Below are positions 22,105-32,945 of a DNA stretch of 64,000 nt, piece by piece; position 1 is the first letter of the stretch; each line of letters starts with the position of its first letter. This stretch comes from Macrosoma leucophasiata (taxonomy: Eukaryota; Arthropoda; Insecta; Lepidoptera; Hedylidae). The notes under the pieces are model-generated. The model was not told the origin of the DNA. It was given only the letters and a program-made list of their open reading frames with translations, and did not search any database. The position numbers and the translations under genes were made by a program. The stretch covers positions 18,802,001 to 18,866,000 of the forward strand of contig JAWQUS010000007.1 in the NCBI GenBank assembly GCA_036365455.1, read 5' to 3'.

Positions 22105-22600
22105 GTATCTTCACGCCAGGTCCCTAACGGGGTAGGCAGAGAGTGTAGAGCGCCAGACATCCCGGTTCTGACAAACCTCTCGTGCCTCGTCTACCTTCAT
22201 CATTCTCTTCATACATGCACGCCGATTCCTAAGACTTTTGACCCCACCATCAGACAGAACTCGACCTATTTGGTCATGGTAGATCAGCCTTGGTCTTGCT
22301 GGGCCTCTGCAACCATCCACATTCGCATTGTATATCTGTTTAGTTATTCGCTCATTCGACATTCTTTCTATTTGCCCGAACCATCGGAGCATGCCTTTTT
22401 TCATTTTTACACCGATACTATCATTCACACAAAGTCTCTTTCTTACATCTTCATTACGAACGCGATCGGTGAGTGATACACCGCAGATCTTGCGCAAAGA
22501 TCTAATTTCGACCGCGTTCAACTTAATTTCATGCTCTTTCCTGCATACCCAGCTCTAGCTTCCATATAAAAGCGTAGGAATTACTGATTTCATAATGTAG
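22105..22600 (-). pseudogene. RTE-like LINE ORF2 C-terminal fragment
   Basis: The minus frame 22521-22111 (136 residues) has the recurring end of insect RTE-type LINEs: NAVEIRSLRKICGVSLTDRV, an MLRWFGQIERM segment, GPARPRL, RRACMKRMMKVDEAREVC and a short tail ending in SAYPVRDLA, with stop at 22111. The same frame continues upstream as IPTLLYGS-stop-SWVCRKEHEIKL (about 22520-22596), so a nonsense codon interrupts what was once a longer protein. The polymerase active site lies further 5' and is absent. The fragment at 11868-12012 is an older relative. Inactive. Confidence 0.75.
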
Positions 22601-22619
22601 TGATACGATAGATTTAGCG

Positions 22620-23660
22620 ATAGGTACCATCCGTGGTCAATCTCCTTTACACTTTTATCAAACTTACACTTTTATTCCAATACGATAATCCATCAACTTC
22701 ATTACAAACGATCATAATACAACAACAACCAATATTTTTCAAACGAGACATTTTACCGGGAATTCCTAAAACACGCAGCCAAAACATTCCGCGAGCTGTA
22801 CCCTAATCATATTGGCATATTGCGCAAATATTTGTCGAAACATTGAAATTGTTTTGCAACTTGAACGTGAAGTGCGTACACAAGCACACAGACAGTGCCC
22901 CCTCGATATTACACTATGTAGTTGATTGATTTAGCTGAGAGCATCGCGACGCGGGTTAATAGCATTTAATCCCGCTAAAACGCCTACCGATCCGTCATAA
23001 TGAATATTTATCCTCGACAGAAGTCGGTACTTTTATGACGAATACATATTTTAGTAGCCTACGTAATTCCGCTGATTACTTTCTTTAATTTTTCTGAAAA
23101 CGTTACCTATCGGTGCCTATGTAGATAAGTGTATTAAAGCTCGGAGAGCAAACAACGAAGTATATTTTAAGTAAAATACATTTCGTTTTAATATACGATT
23201 TAATTTAATGTTTGCTATCTGTTCCATGAGGGTAGATACATTTATGGAATGAATTAGACGTAAATGCATTAAAAGGGACAGTACAAATAAATTTATGGGA
23301 TTGATTTTTTTCTATTGCGATTGTAGTAAAAATAGTCCTTTTCACTATAATGTGTACTAACTACTCGCTTATCCAATCCTCCTGCATGATTTGTAAACAA
23401 TACGCCTGCGCATTTGTAAATAAATTAAATTGTTACGTTGACGTACATACTCGTAGAGATTATCATAATATAATTTTAATATACTGGTGGGCACTATGGG
23501 TTGACCTAGGCATTATTTAACATACCCATGAAATTGTAGCGTGTTTGTTCATCGTATATTGTTCTGCTATCGTATATTTTTCCTTCGTTCCCTAAACCTT
23601 ACGTTTATTGTCGATAATTTATTCAATTGATATTTATTTTTATAATAATATCATTTAAAT
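22620..23660. other. AT-rich intergenic region
   Basis: No gene or assignable repeat recognised. Confidence 0.4.
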
Positions 23661-24098
23661 AAAATACCTTTAACACTGTTGCTATAAAAAAAAATGGTAA
23701 ATTAGTATTTCCGTTGCGTATTAGTGAAGTTACTTCGATATTGTGAGTGGGAATTATCGTCCGCCCCACGGCTTGGGCAGGTCGTGCCCGCGTCGGGGTT
23801 GCTAGGGGTTTATTCATTACCAAATTAGCGCCAATTACATGAATAACAGCGGTTACACTCAAGGAAATAGGATTGTACTTATTATTGCCTTTCTGTAGAA
23901 AAGTGAAGTGCTAATTCGATTTTTAAAGGATTAGATATTTTTTATATACTGTTGTACAGTACAATATTATGCGTATTATTTGGAAACATCTGTGTGCAAA
24001 AAGACCTTATGTATTACTAAACCTATTTAAAAGATATCTTGTTTTGCAAGTAAGTAAAGTTTTTTTTATTTTTAAAGAAAAATGGAAAGAAAAATTTG

Positions 24099-24172
24099 AC
24101 TTTAGGCGAGGCTCGAACTCGCGACCTACTGGGAATCTAGTCCAGCCGCTCTTCCAATTGAGCTACTGAAGC
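24099..24172 (-). tRNA. tRNA-like sequence, left arm (inverted twin)
   Basis: Exact reverse complement of 24272-24345, so the same cloverleaf on the minus strand, divergent from its twin with heads facing each other. Same judgement: part of a repeat. Confidence 0.5.
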
Positions 24173-24271
24173 CCTGCCCGGCCTAACTAGCATAGTTGGT
24201 AATAGATGGCGCTGCTGCTACCATAAAGCAATGCAATAGATGTGAAGGAAAGATTTGACAAATCGGGCAGG

Positions 24272-24345
24272 GCTTCAGTAGCTCAATTGGAAGAGCGGCT
24301 GGACTAGATTCCCAGTAGGTCGCGAGTTCGAGCCTCGCCTAAAGT
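24272..24345 (+). tRNA. tRNA-like sequence, right arm (probable tRNA-derived SINE head)
   Basis: 74 nt fold as a cloverleaf: acceptor GCTTCAG/CTAAAGT (five pairs plus a G-T and one mismatch), D arm GCTC-AATTGGAA-GAGC, anticodon arm CTGGA/CCCAG with one mismatch and loop CTAGATT (anticodon AGA by position), T arm GCGAG-TTCGAGC-CTCGC perfect. A and B boxes are good. An AGA anticodon would mean serine, but the long variable arm of tRNA-Ser is missing, no CCA-ready acceptor is intact and it sits in a mobile element, so it is most likely a tRNA-derived repeat, not a decoding tRNA. Confidence 0.5.
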
Positions 24346-25440
24346 CAAATTTTTCTTTCCATTTTTCTTTAAAAATAAAATATATTTCACAAGCATGTGT
24401 TAATGCGAAATAATATAAAACAAGTAAAGTTTTGACTTTGTCGTTATCAAAAGTTTTTTTTAGGAAAATTCAGAATCCTACTGCGCATTAGTGAAGTCAG
24501 TTCGATACTGTGATTGTGAGTGGGCAATGCCATGGTTGCTTGGGATTTATTAATTACCAAATTAGCGCCAATTACATGAATTACAGCGGTTACACTCAAG
24601 AAAATAAGGATTTAATTATTAATGCGTTTAGGTTAAGGTTAAGTTGGATTTTTCGTACTGTACGCTGTGCTACGTTATTATGTATTGAGTTGGGAATAAG
24701 TACACAAAAACATTTTCCATATTAAATTATTTCCGTATTTCAAAGAAGTTTAAAAATCGTAGTTACGTAAAGTTTTATTTAATATTGCTTGTATCAAGAA
24801 TTATGTGGAAAAATTATAATTCCCATTGCATATTGGTGAAGTTAATTCGATATTCTTAGTGGGAATTATCGCCGGGGCTCGGGAAGGTCGTGCCCACGTC
24901 GGGGTTGCTTGGGGTTTATTCATTACCAAATTAGCGCCATGAATTACGGCGCATGAGTGTATCAAGGAAATAGAATTGTACTTATTATTACGTTTCTGAA
25001 GAAAAGGGGAGGACGAGTTCGATTTTGGTACTGTGTATGTTTTGCTACATTATTATGCGATTGATTTGGGGAAATGTACATAAAAATATTTTTTATATTG
25101 CTATATTTGAAAGAAGTTTCATATTCCTCTTTAATTAAATAAAGTCGTATTTTACGTTGCCTTTATCAAGAATTCTTTTCTATAAGTGAAATTAGTTCGA
25201 TATTGTAAATGGGAATTAATTAATGCTGTGTCTGGGGAAGGTCGGGCCCGCGAGGTTGCTTGGGGTTTATTCATTACCAAATTAACGCCAATTACATTTA
25301 TTCCAGCGGTTACACTCAAGGAAATAAGGTTTTAATAATTATTGCGTTTCTGTATGAAGGTGAAGAATGAGTTCGACCTAGTCATTACGCTGTAAGTCAA
25401 TTCATCAGCTAATATTGAATATCTATTAGATTTTTGTAAC

Positions 25441-26650
25441 TGTCTCGATGTTATTTTAGGAAGCGGTAGAACATCATTGGAAAACCATGAATGTTATGTC
25501 CTTATACTGTCGTTAACCAAATAGATCCAATAAAGGTGAACGTTTTAGCCTCACTCTTGCCTTGGTTCTGGGATATCATTGGTATCGAAAAACACTCTTT
25601 CACGAAACTCATAACACATAACATCTTTCTCTCACTCATCAACTCTCACAAAAATAACATGGCTTCGAAAGCCATGTCATTACCACCATAGAAACACTTT
25701 CATTAGCTTGTCATACTTCCACAGTAAAGCCTACAGCTTTTTTAAATGTAAAAGATGGAAAATTCCATTGGCATACCATACAATGACATTATGTAGAATG
25801 GACTGAAAAAACTGTATTTATCAAAAACATATCAAAAATGAGAACTCCGTTTCGAACGATAAATCAAAAACAGCGGGAGACGCGTTATCAATAACGCCGA
25901 TTTTTTTATATCAACATCATATTGCAAATTGCAATAAGCAGATGTCTCTCAGTATTTAATGTGCCCCCGTCCATTAGTCATATGAAACATGTGCCAATAC
26001 AAATGATATGGAGGTTTATGAATGACAGACGGCCGCGGGGTGTGGGGCGGGGGAGGGATGCCCTGAGGAGGGATGGGGACACTAATGGATTACATTCGCG
26101 CGAGTGAATTAGGATATTGTCGTGCGATCTGGTTCCCTTGCACTCCTTTATGTTCTATCTAACAGACAAACGTATTAAATATTAATTAAATAATGAAATT
26201 ACCTCGGACACCGTCGCAGTTGATGGGAAACCCATTAAAGCACCAGCAATTTTCTGTAACGTTAGTTTTTTATTTGATTACGTACTCTAGTAATCAACTT
26301 ATACTAGTCACTATGCTCCATTTTTGTAACGAGAGTGCAGGGAAATACTAGCAGTAGTGACTATAGCACATAGATAGATATTTGTAAGATCGACCAAGTG
26401 TGAGTTAGTAGGTAGGTAGGTTAGGTCGGTAGATCAGTGACGCAAACACGGACGTGTAACTTACATAAATATATAATTCCAAAGGTGGGGGTAGATAAAT
26501 TAGAAAAAAAAAAAGTTAAAATGTTATCACTCCTAGTTTTTGTTTATCTAACAATTTAATGTATACCTACCATCTATCAAAATTAACAACAAAATAATGC
26601 TCTGTCTTTGTTTCACCAAAAAAAAATGTCGTAGAAGGGATACCTATTAT
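25441..26650. other. AT-rich intergenic region
   Basis: No gene recognised. A short G-rich patch lies at 26030-26080 (GGGGCGGGGGAGGGATG), and 26405-26440 is a TAGGTAGGTAGGTTAGGTCGG-like simple repeat. Confidence 0.4.
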
Positions 26651-26669
26651 AAGTTTGCTCGTTTGATCT

Positions 26670-26740
26670 AAATTCACCATTAGGTGGTAATGTACAATTC
26701 TGTCATTGAGGTAAAACATCAATATCTTGCAGAACAATAT
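26670..26740 (+). mobile_element. SINE fragment
   Basis: Short relic: TTAGGTGGTAATGTACAATT...GAGGTAAAACATC follows the GGTCAGGTGGTAATGTACGG ... GAGGCATAACACC part of the SINE consensus. Confidence 0.4.
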
Positions 26741-27326
26741 ATTTCCTTGGCTCCACTGGCCTTTTGTAAATTACCTGAGATCTTATCGTTTATAATTAAC
26801 CTGCTAAAGGAAAAATCGTGTTTTAATTTCTACTCGTGTTAACTAGACACCGTAGACACAACTTTAAATATTTTGTACTAGAAGAAGTACGTGTTATAAA
26901 CTTGAACAGTACGAATTTATTCATAAACTTAAACAATAAATAGGTTTGTATTTATTCACGTGTCACTGTGTCCGCCTATAAGGTTGTGTATAATACGGAA
27001 AACCATTGCCACAGAAACTTAAAATCTGCAGCTTCTAGAGTAACAAAGAAAAAGTACTTTTCAGCATGGGTTGCAGAAGGTACTTGCAATATACAGTTAC
27101 GATCAATCTGAACCATGTACCTTCTTATAACATTTTCGCTTATTTGTTCTTGCTAAAAAATGTGTAATGTTGTTTTTGAGTAAATGTGTAATGTTTTTAA
27201 TGTATTTGTAATTAGTGTATGTACGTCATGTTAACTTTAAATGTATGTACTGTAATTTATCTTGTGTGCGTTTTGGCTAAGCTGTAAGTACAAAAGAACC
27301 TGTTATAAATAAATAAATAAATAAAA
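26741..27326 (+). repeat. Possible LINE 3' end with (TAAA)n tail
   Basis: The stretch ends in a (TAAA)n run at 27305-27326, the sort of tail carried by R1/Jockey-like LINE 3' ends. The preceding 200 bp has TGTAATG-rich low-complexity sequence (27160-27250). No coding part is recognisable, so it may be just a microsatellite. Confidence 0.3.
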
Positions 27327-27464
27327 CAAATATTTTTGAAAATTAATTTACTCGGAGACATTCACGTTATAAGATATTGAGTTTACATTATTTCCGTAGA
27401 GTGAATAATAATCATAATTAATGCTTCAATGTTTATGGGCAGTGATTTATAAAATCTAATTAAG

Positions 27465-27535
27465 CAAAGGAATGGGATTCAAACCTTCAACAATTCAATT
27501 GGTACGCTTTACCAACTAAACTACCGAGGTCGACG
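27465..27535 (-). repeat. tRNA-like remnant
   Basis: On the minus strand CGGTAGTTTAGTTGGTAAAG resembles an A box and AAGGTTTGAATCCC a B box at the proper distance. Stems are poorly matched, so this is a tRNA pseudogene or SINE relic. It lies next to GACGCATGGTGGACGCCAGT, of unknown origin. Confidence 0.4.
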
Positions 27536-27990
27536 CATGGTGGACGCCAGTGGACGCCCCCAATTTTTTCTCCTTTTTTACTGCCACCCTGGTCGGGGGG
27601 TAACGGGGGCATTAATTGCTAATTAGACACTGTATTTGTAACAATTATAATTAAACCACAACACTGAACCGGAATAGTAGAGTTCGGTTATACGATGAAA
27701 TAAGCTTCAGATGTGAACTAAATAAACTAATAAACTTAGGCCTCACCTGTAATCGAGTAAATTAAAAAAAAACTAATGTAGTGCGTGTGAAATAAAACCA
27801 ATGAAGGACATTAAAGGTTCTGTCCAATCTTGCAAAATATTAACTTGCATATTTATTGTTCATATTCGTGATGCTGTTTTTATTAGGTATTTGTTTTTAA
27901 AACTACGAAATCTGAAGTTATTGCATTGCACATTGGCAGTATGTTCTGCGTCTTAGTGCACGAGCAAATAAAACTGATCAAACCTCCATT

Positions 27991-28035
27991 GCGTCACCCA
28001 CGGAATAGTTTATTTATCTATTCCGTGGCGTCACC
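27991..28035. repeat. 29-bp palindrome flanked by 8-bp direct repeats
   Basis: GCGTCACC at 27991-27998 and 28028-28035 flanks CACGGAATAG-TTTATTTAT-CTATTCCGTG (27999-28027). Palindrome plus 8-bp duplication resembles a minimal hAT-type MITE or an excision scar. Confidence 0.5.
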
Positions 28036-28252
28036 GATATTATAGCTGCAATTGAATAGCGTAACCATAATCTGCAATTAAACGTTATCGAATGCATATC
28101 AACCGGTTTTATTGGGTCGTCAAACAGCAAGCTTTCACTTTTAAACGAGCTTTTGACTTCCCGGACAGACGACGAGGTATGTATTTTTTTATTATTGCAT
28201 TTGGTTGCTAATGCTAAAAAATATTATAACTATGAAAATAAGTTAAAAGCTC

Positions 28253-28538
28253 TTTTTTTTTTATGTAATGGAAGTGGTAAACAAGCATGCAGTTCACATT
28301 GATGGTAAGTGATGACTGCAGCCTATAAACACCCACACAAAGACCAAGGTCAAAATGCAGATGCGTTACCACTCCTGAGGCCTAGGGTGTTATGCCTCTG
28401 TGCCGGAAATTACAGGGCCATACATTACCACCTGACCGGAACACGATAGTGCTGAACACTATCATTTAGCGGCAAGTATATTAGGTAATGCGGTGGTGCC
28501 TACGCCCGCGAGCTCCGTCACTGGAGCTCTACCACCAG
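28253..28538 (-). mobile_element. SINE family, full copy
   Basis: Minus-strand full-length copy: T run, ATGTAATGGAAGTGGTAAAC, then all consensus blocks, ending GTCACTGGAGCTCTACCACC. One of the best preserved copies in the window, useful as a family reference. Confidence 0.85.
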
Positions 28539-29598
28539 TAAGTCTTTCGATTATTCCTTTTAATCTTTGAATCAAACAATACTTACGTATATACATACAT
28601 ACCTTATATGGCACTAAGTATTAGTACTTACTGTGTCCCAGTTAGACAGTTAATATACGTACCTCTACCGAGTGTATCTACCAACCCGTACCTAATCACG
28701 AAGCCAAAAAAACCTTTGGCTTCGAGAATAATTAATTTCATATTCATCACTTTCTTCACAAATAGGTTTATATAATTAAGCCACACACAGAACGTCTGTC
28801 AACAGAGTTTAATTATGACTAAAAATAGGTATACTAAAAGTTTCTCTACACATCTGAGTCACAACATACCTACTGGTTTAAAATTCGCAGACAGATTGTG
28901 CTAATTAAGAAAGTCAACTAATTACATGTGCACCATAATTAGATTTAAAATAATACAAAATAAAAATGTATCTTTCTAATAAATATGAAACCAATTTCAT
29001 GTGCGTATCACTAAAATGAATGTTGACACAAAAAATACATGCATATAACATAATTGCGAAATTAAGTCAACCAACAAACACAGACGGTTTAATCAAGCTT
29101 CAACATTAGATTTAATTGGATTTGGACAAGAAAATCCAGACTGTCTTTAGCAGCAGGTCGATCGAGAAAGAAACCTATCTGCGTACTAATTAGCTAAACG
29201 AGTAAAACTACAACTAACGGCTACCAAAGGTACCTTACTGCCGCTGCTCAGCGGCTAGAAAAAACTTCGAATTTTGTGACATAAGCGCACATGTGCTTTT
29301 ACAACGTAGTTTTTCAAAGAAGTATGCTTTATCTTACACTATACTGATACTATTATTAACAAGCGACACAACATTAAACAAACATTATGCTATGGACTTT
29401 CCCATTATCTGAATTGAATGACCATCCGAATAAAATTTTAAATTTTTCATTCATAAGAGTTATACTGAGTTTGTATGAAGATTGCACTTGGAACTCTGCT
29501 AAGTGAATAACTTTAATTATGACACATTTTTCTTTTTTTCTGTATCTGAGTAGTTTTTGGAAAAAAAAAAAAAGATGGAATTTGTTGTTGATATTTGA
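28539..29598. other. AT-rich intergenic region
   Basis: No gene recognised. AAGCCAAAAAAACCTTTGGCTT at 28702-28723 is a short hairpin. Confidence 0.4.
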
Positions 29599-29832
29599 AT
29601 TTTTTTATGTAATCGAAATGGCAAACAAGCAAGCGGTTCACATTGATGATGAACGAATACTGAAGACTTCGAATACATCTATATAATATACATCTCCGGA
29701 AGCTCAAATCGTTTATCTTTTTTTTCGGAAATAACGGATCTCTACATTGCCATCTACTCCGAACACGATAACAAGTCCGCCATTTGGTAATGCGATGATG
29801 CCTGCTCTAGCTCCGGCAATAGAGCCACCACC
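29599..29832 (-). mobile_element. SINE family, diverged copy
   Basis: Begins TTTTTTATGTAATCGAAATG with GGCAAACAAGCAAGCGGTTC and ACATTGATG, then TACATTGCCATCTACTCCGA and GGTAATGCGATGATGCCTGC near the far end. Internal parts missing. Confidence 0.6.
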
Positions 29833-30702
29833 TGATCAATGATAATGATGATGAAAAAACCAAATTCATATATGCTCGTGCTCTAGTCTATCGGTGGATG
29901 TGGTAAATGGTGTGGTATATATTCTGTGGATTTCACGGCGAAAATATGAGAATAATATTAATAAACAGCGAAGTAAACACCTTAACCAATATCAAATAAT
30001 TAGCATCTAATAAATAGATTTTTCAGATCACTGAAACAAAAACAATTTGAGTAGGCTTGGACATGATCAAAATTAATGGCATACCTTAGTTAAAAAAAAA
30101 CGATTTAATTCAAAACTGTGATTAACGATAATTAATTAACCAACTCAACAATAGAGTGGGGAATATAATTTATATAAAGAAAGATACGGCAGCACATGAC
30201 ATGGAAACGCAGGCAGTGTTGGCGGTGGCAAACTGTAGCCTCCTCGCTACAAGGGTTTCAACTTATCAATTACACCGTTCGCTACTTACGGCGCGGAAAG
30301 GGCAAATTGATTTAATGTAACCAGAGTGCTTTGACGAATATTATTAACGTCTTTTTAGCGCCCTCCGCGACGGTGTTCTTTTGGTTTTGTTTAACAGTGA
30401 ATCACACTTATGGTAATGGGTTGAAAATTATTGAAATTTTTATTAATATTTTTATAACTTTTATAAAGAGACTCTGATGATTTATAATATATAAATACCA
30501 TTACGAACGGGACAAATCTTGACGCTCATGATATTTCCAGCAGTTAAAGTACAAAATAAGCAATGAATCAATACACAAATGTAAAGCTAAAATTGTCGCT
30601 ATACCACGAACGAAGAATTACCTAATAGGTCGGTAGTAGTCGATACATACCTAGATGACATCTAGAAACAAATAGAAAGAAATAAAGTAATAATTGAAGC
30701 GC
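29833..30702. other. Intergenic region
   Basis: No gene recognised; mostly AT-rich with a GC-richer patch at 30195-30310. Confidence 0.4.
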
Positions 30703-31050
30703 GCATGGCCCGGCGGCTGGTGTAGATCGTAAACGATCTACTCGGTTAAGCACTACGGGCGCGGTCGGGTTGTGTGATAGGTGACCGCTAGTGGCAAATT
30801 AAATGCGCGTTTCCGTGCTTCGGAGAGCACGTTAAGCCGTCGGTCCCGGTTGCTATCGATAGATAGCAGTCGTTAAACCTTGTCGGAGGCCTTATGGGCG
30901 GTTTGATAACATCCCATAGCGGGTTGCCCACTAACCCCAACACCTGCACCAATTCGCATTGGAACAGCGCGGTGGAGTAAGCTCCAGGCCTCCCCCCAAA
31001 AAGGGGAGAGACTCGTGCCCAGCAGTAGGACGTATAATGGGTTGCCATTA
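30703..31050 (+). mobile_element. RTE-type LINE 3' end or derived SINE
   Basis: GC-rich 350-bp block in AT-rich DNA. Contains GTGCTTCGGAGAGCACGTTA and AGCCGTCGGTCCCGGTTGCT, then CCTCCCCCCAAAAAGGGGAG and the ending CGTGCCCAGCAGTAGGACGT followed by ATAATGGGTTG. These are the standard 3' sequences of an abundant lepidopteran RTE-like family and its non-autonomous relatives. No protein fragment can be read. Confidence 0.65.
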
Positions 31051-31689
31051 TTATATATTAAAGTAATAATTCATCGATGGATACTACCAGTACAAGCATG
31101 TAAATTTGCATTGTTGGGTTGAGAAGACGACGCAAACATAATCGTAAGAATGATTTGACAGATTTCATGTAGAGTCGTCAAGTCGAATCAAGTGCACGTA
31201 GCGCAATGGTGTTTGATTAACATGGTCATTGAAGTTGACGACTTTGCCTCATGGTGAATATTTTGTTAAACGTGATTACTTTCGCGCGTGTTCCGGGTTG
31301 AAGCATGTATTATACAAATATTTAGGTACTATTAAAACATATTTAAAAAAGCTGTACTGAGTTTCTTCAGTGGCGGAGTTCTTCTCAGTATTGACTGCAC
31401 TTGGAATTCTGCCAAGTGAATAACCTTTATCATGACGACCAAATTCCTTCTTTCTCAGTTTCTTTTGAAATGGGGAAATGGAGGAATTTGTAAATAATTG
31501 ATGCTTTCCATATTATACAAAATTGTTTAGTTTCTATTTAATTGATTATGTGTTTTTGATTATTATTAGTGGTTATTCACTCTAGGTTAGTTTAAAAAAA
31601 AATGACGATGTAAAAGTGCTCTCCAGGAGCCTAATTATCTATACTTATAATAAGTCTGTAGAAGTGTAAATTCTGTACATTGAAAATAT

Positions 31690-31995
31690 TGAAAAAATAA
31701 ATATCAGGGGATGTTACTAGATCGATACCGAACACAAATATGTGATTAGAAAATTTTTGTCTGTCTGTCTGTCTGTTTGTTCAAGCATCACATAAAAACT
31801 ACCGGTCCGATTATAATGAAACTTGGTATGATTATACTTTAACCTTTGGCGCACAACACTGGGTACTTTTTATCCCGGAAAAATGTATGTTTGTCTGTGT
31901 GTTTGTGCACGCTAATTTCTATGGAAATAAAATCCGATTCGCAATTTTTTTGTGTACCGGGCAACATCTTCGATAGTACCTACTTGAATTCTTAG
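31690..31995 (+). mobile_element. Degraded Helitron-like sequence with (TGTC)n
   Basis: TTTGTCTGTCTGTCTGTCTG, then CATCACATAAAAACTACCGG, TCCGATTATAATGAAACTTG and later TATGTTTGTCTGTGTGTTTG are phrases typical of lepidopteran Helitron bodies. The CTAGT end was not found. Confidence 0.45.
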
Positions 31996-32066
31996 CGCAC
32001 TCTGTTTGTTTTATGATACATTTATTTAAAAAAACATAACTTTGAAGGGGAAGATAGAGACAAATT

Positions 32067-32113
32067 AATGCGTTTAAACTTACACGCAATCACTCACACG
32101 ATTCGCCAGTAAC
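32067..32113 (-). repeat. CCGGCGAATCGTGGGTG repeat, fragment
   Basis: ACTCACACGATTCGCCAGTA matches the 5' end of the 97-bp-class repeat on the minus strand. Confidence 0.45.
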
Positions 32114-32607
32114 TTTTTTTTCGTGCAATAATATTAACTGCTGATCTTAATGTCATCTCCGGACACGTTACGTTACCAAACTCCGAAGTGGACACTGGGA
32201 AACTTCCTAAAATTGGAAACATCAATAGTTGTTACACCCCATACGCAGGAATCGTAAGTCCTCAGCATAGCAGTAGGACTTGCTACCGCAACACTACTGG
32301 GACAGTCATAGAGCAACACGGGCCACCGGCCGCGGCGGACTGGAGAGGAGTAGCCATAGCGTTTATTACTGATGCAAAACAGTCTGTCATTTTTTGCGGG
32401 GGGAAATGCGTGCGACACACACGCACACTACAAAAATCGTCTATTACTACGAAACTCACACCTTGACTTTAACAAAATACAGAAGCAATTTCACGCACAC
32501 ATTTAAACATCTAGGCGACAGGTATAGGCCCATTTGGGCTTGTATTTTGACTGCATATGGCTACTCCCCTCCGGTGTTGCTCTATGGGGACAAATAAGCA
32601 ACATGAT
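32114..32607. other. Unassigned stretch
   Basis: Contains overlapping short frames (32188-32466 plus, 32173-32418 minus), which are mirror images of each other with no recognised domain; probably decayed repeat sequence. Confidence 0.35.
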
Positions 32608-32614
32608 TTGATTA

Positions 32615-32938
32615 CATGGTCCCAACGTCACATTTCCTACACCGCACTACCCGCCGCAGAGCGAAATTCCACTCTCACCGACTGGGTCACCTAGCAGTGC
32701 TCAGGATGTTTTCGCTTTCATTTCGGTCAGAATGTATAAATTGTGGAACGAACTTCCTTGTGAGGTGTGTATTCGATGCTTTAACATGGGGTTCTTTAAA
32801 ATGGTGTCAAAAGAGTCCTCCAGGGCTGGCAGCGCATTGGCAACTCCCTAAGTGTTGCAAATGTTCGTAGGCGACGGTGACCACTTACCATTAGGTGGCC
32901 CGTCTGGTAGTCCAACAACCTTTTGACATTAAAAAAAA
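32615..32938 (+). mobile_element. 5'-truncated LINE copy, second member of the 486-1231 family
   Basis: Begins ATGGTCCCAACGTCACATTT, corresponding to 900-920 of the first copy, and runs to GACATT plus an A run. TTGATTA lies directly before (32608-32614) and after (32939-32945), a 7-bp target duplication that defines the ends. The frame is damaged by several indels, so it is older than the first copy; pieces such as FLHRTTRRRAKFH and CINCGTNF are in different frames. Confidence 0.8.
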
Positions 32939-32945
32939 TTGATTA

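Larger units (their letters stand above)
24064..24421. mobile_element. Inverted-dimer tRNA-like element inserted in the tandem array
   Basis: Two arms of 117 bp, 24064-24180 and 24264-24380, are perfect inverted copies; 83 bp separate them and 41 bp follow the right arm. The 12-mer AAGTAAAGTTTT occurs on both sides (24052-24063 and 24422-24433), a clean target-site duplication, so the whole 358 bp arrived as one insertion. Each arm ends distally in an A/T-rich tract, as expected for retroposon tails, and contains one tRNA-like sequence. A diverged relative with the same head sequence is at 40181-40276. The perfect arm identity suggests recent origin or gene conversion between arms. Confidence 0.8.
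23660..25440 (+). repeat. Tandem array of four about 350-370-bp units
   Basis: Each unit carries TTAGTGAAGTTA-TTCGATA, a GTGGGAATTATCG block, GGTCGTGCCCGCGTCGGGGT, TTCATTACCAAATTAGCGCC and GCGGTTACACTCAAGGAAAT. Using the CAAATTA landmark the units lie at 23821, 24558, 24927 and 25278. Spacings are 737, 369 and 351; subtracting the 370 bp added by the insertion at 24064-24421 and its duplicated target makes the first spacing 367. Unit 2 lacks the GGTCGTGCCC part. The units are diverged from each other, so the array is not young. No coding content. Confidence 0.8.

Noticed and set aside
22099..22476. 125-residue plus-strand frame
   Set aside because: Shadow of the minus-strand RTE-like reading frame.
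24099..24345. Pair of functional tRNA-Ser(AGA) genes
   Set aside because: No long variable arm, acceptor mismatches, and location within an inserted repeat with a target duplication.
23660..25440. CRISPR-like array
   Set aside because: Units are about 360 bp, diverged, with no short repeat/spacer pattern, and the genome is eukaryotic.
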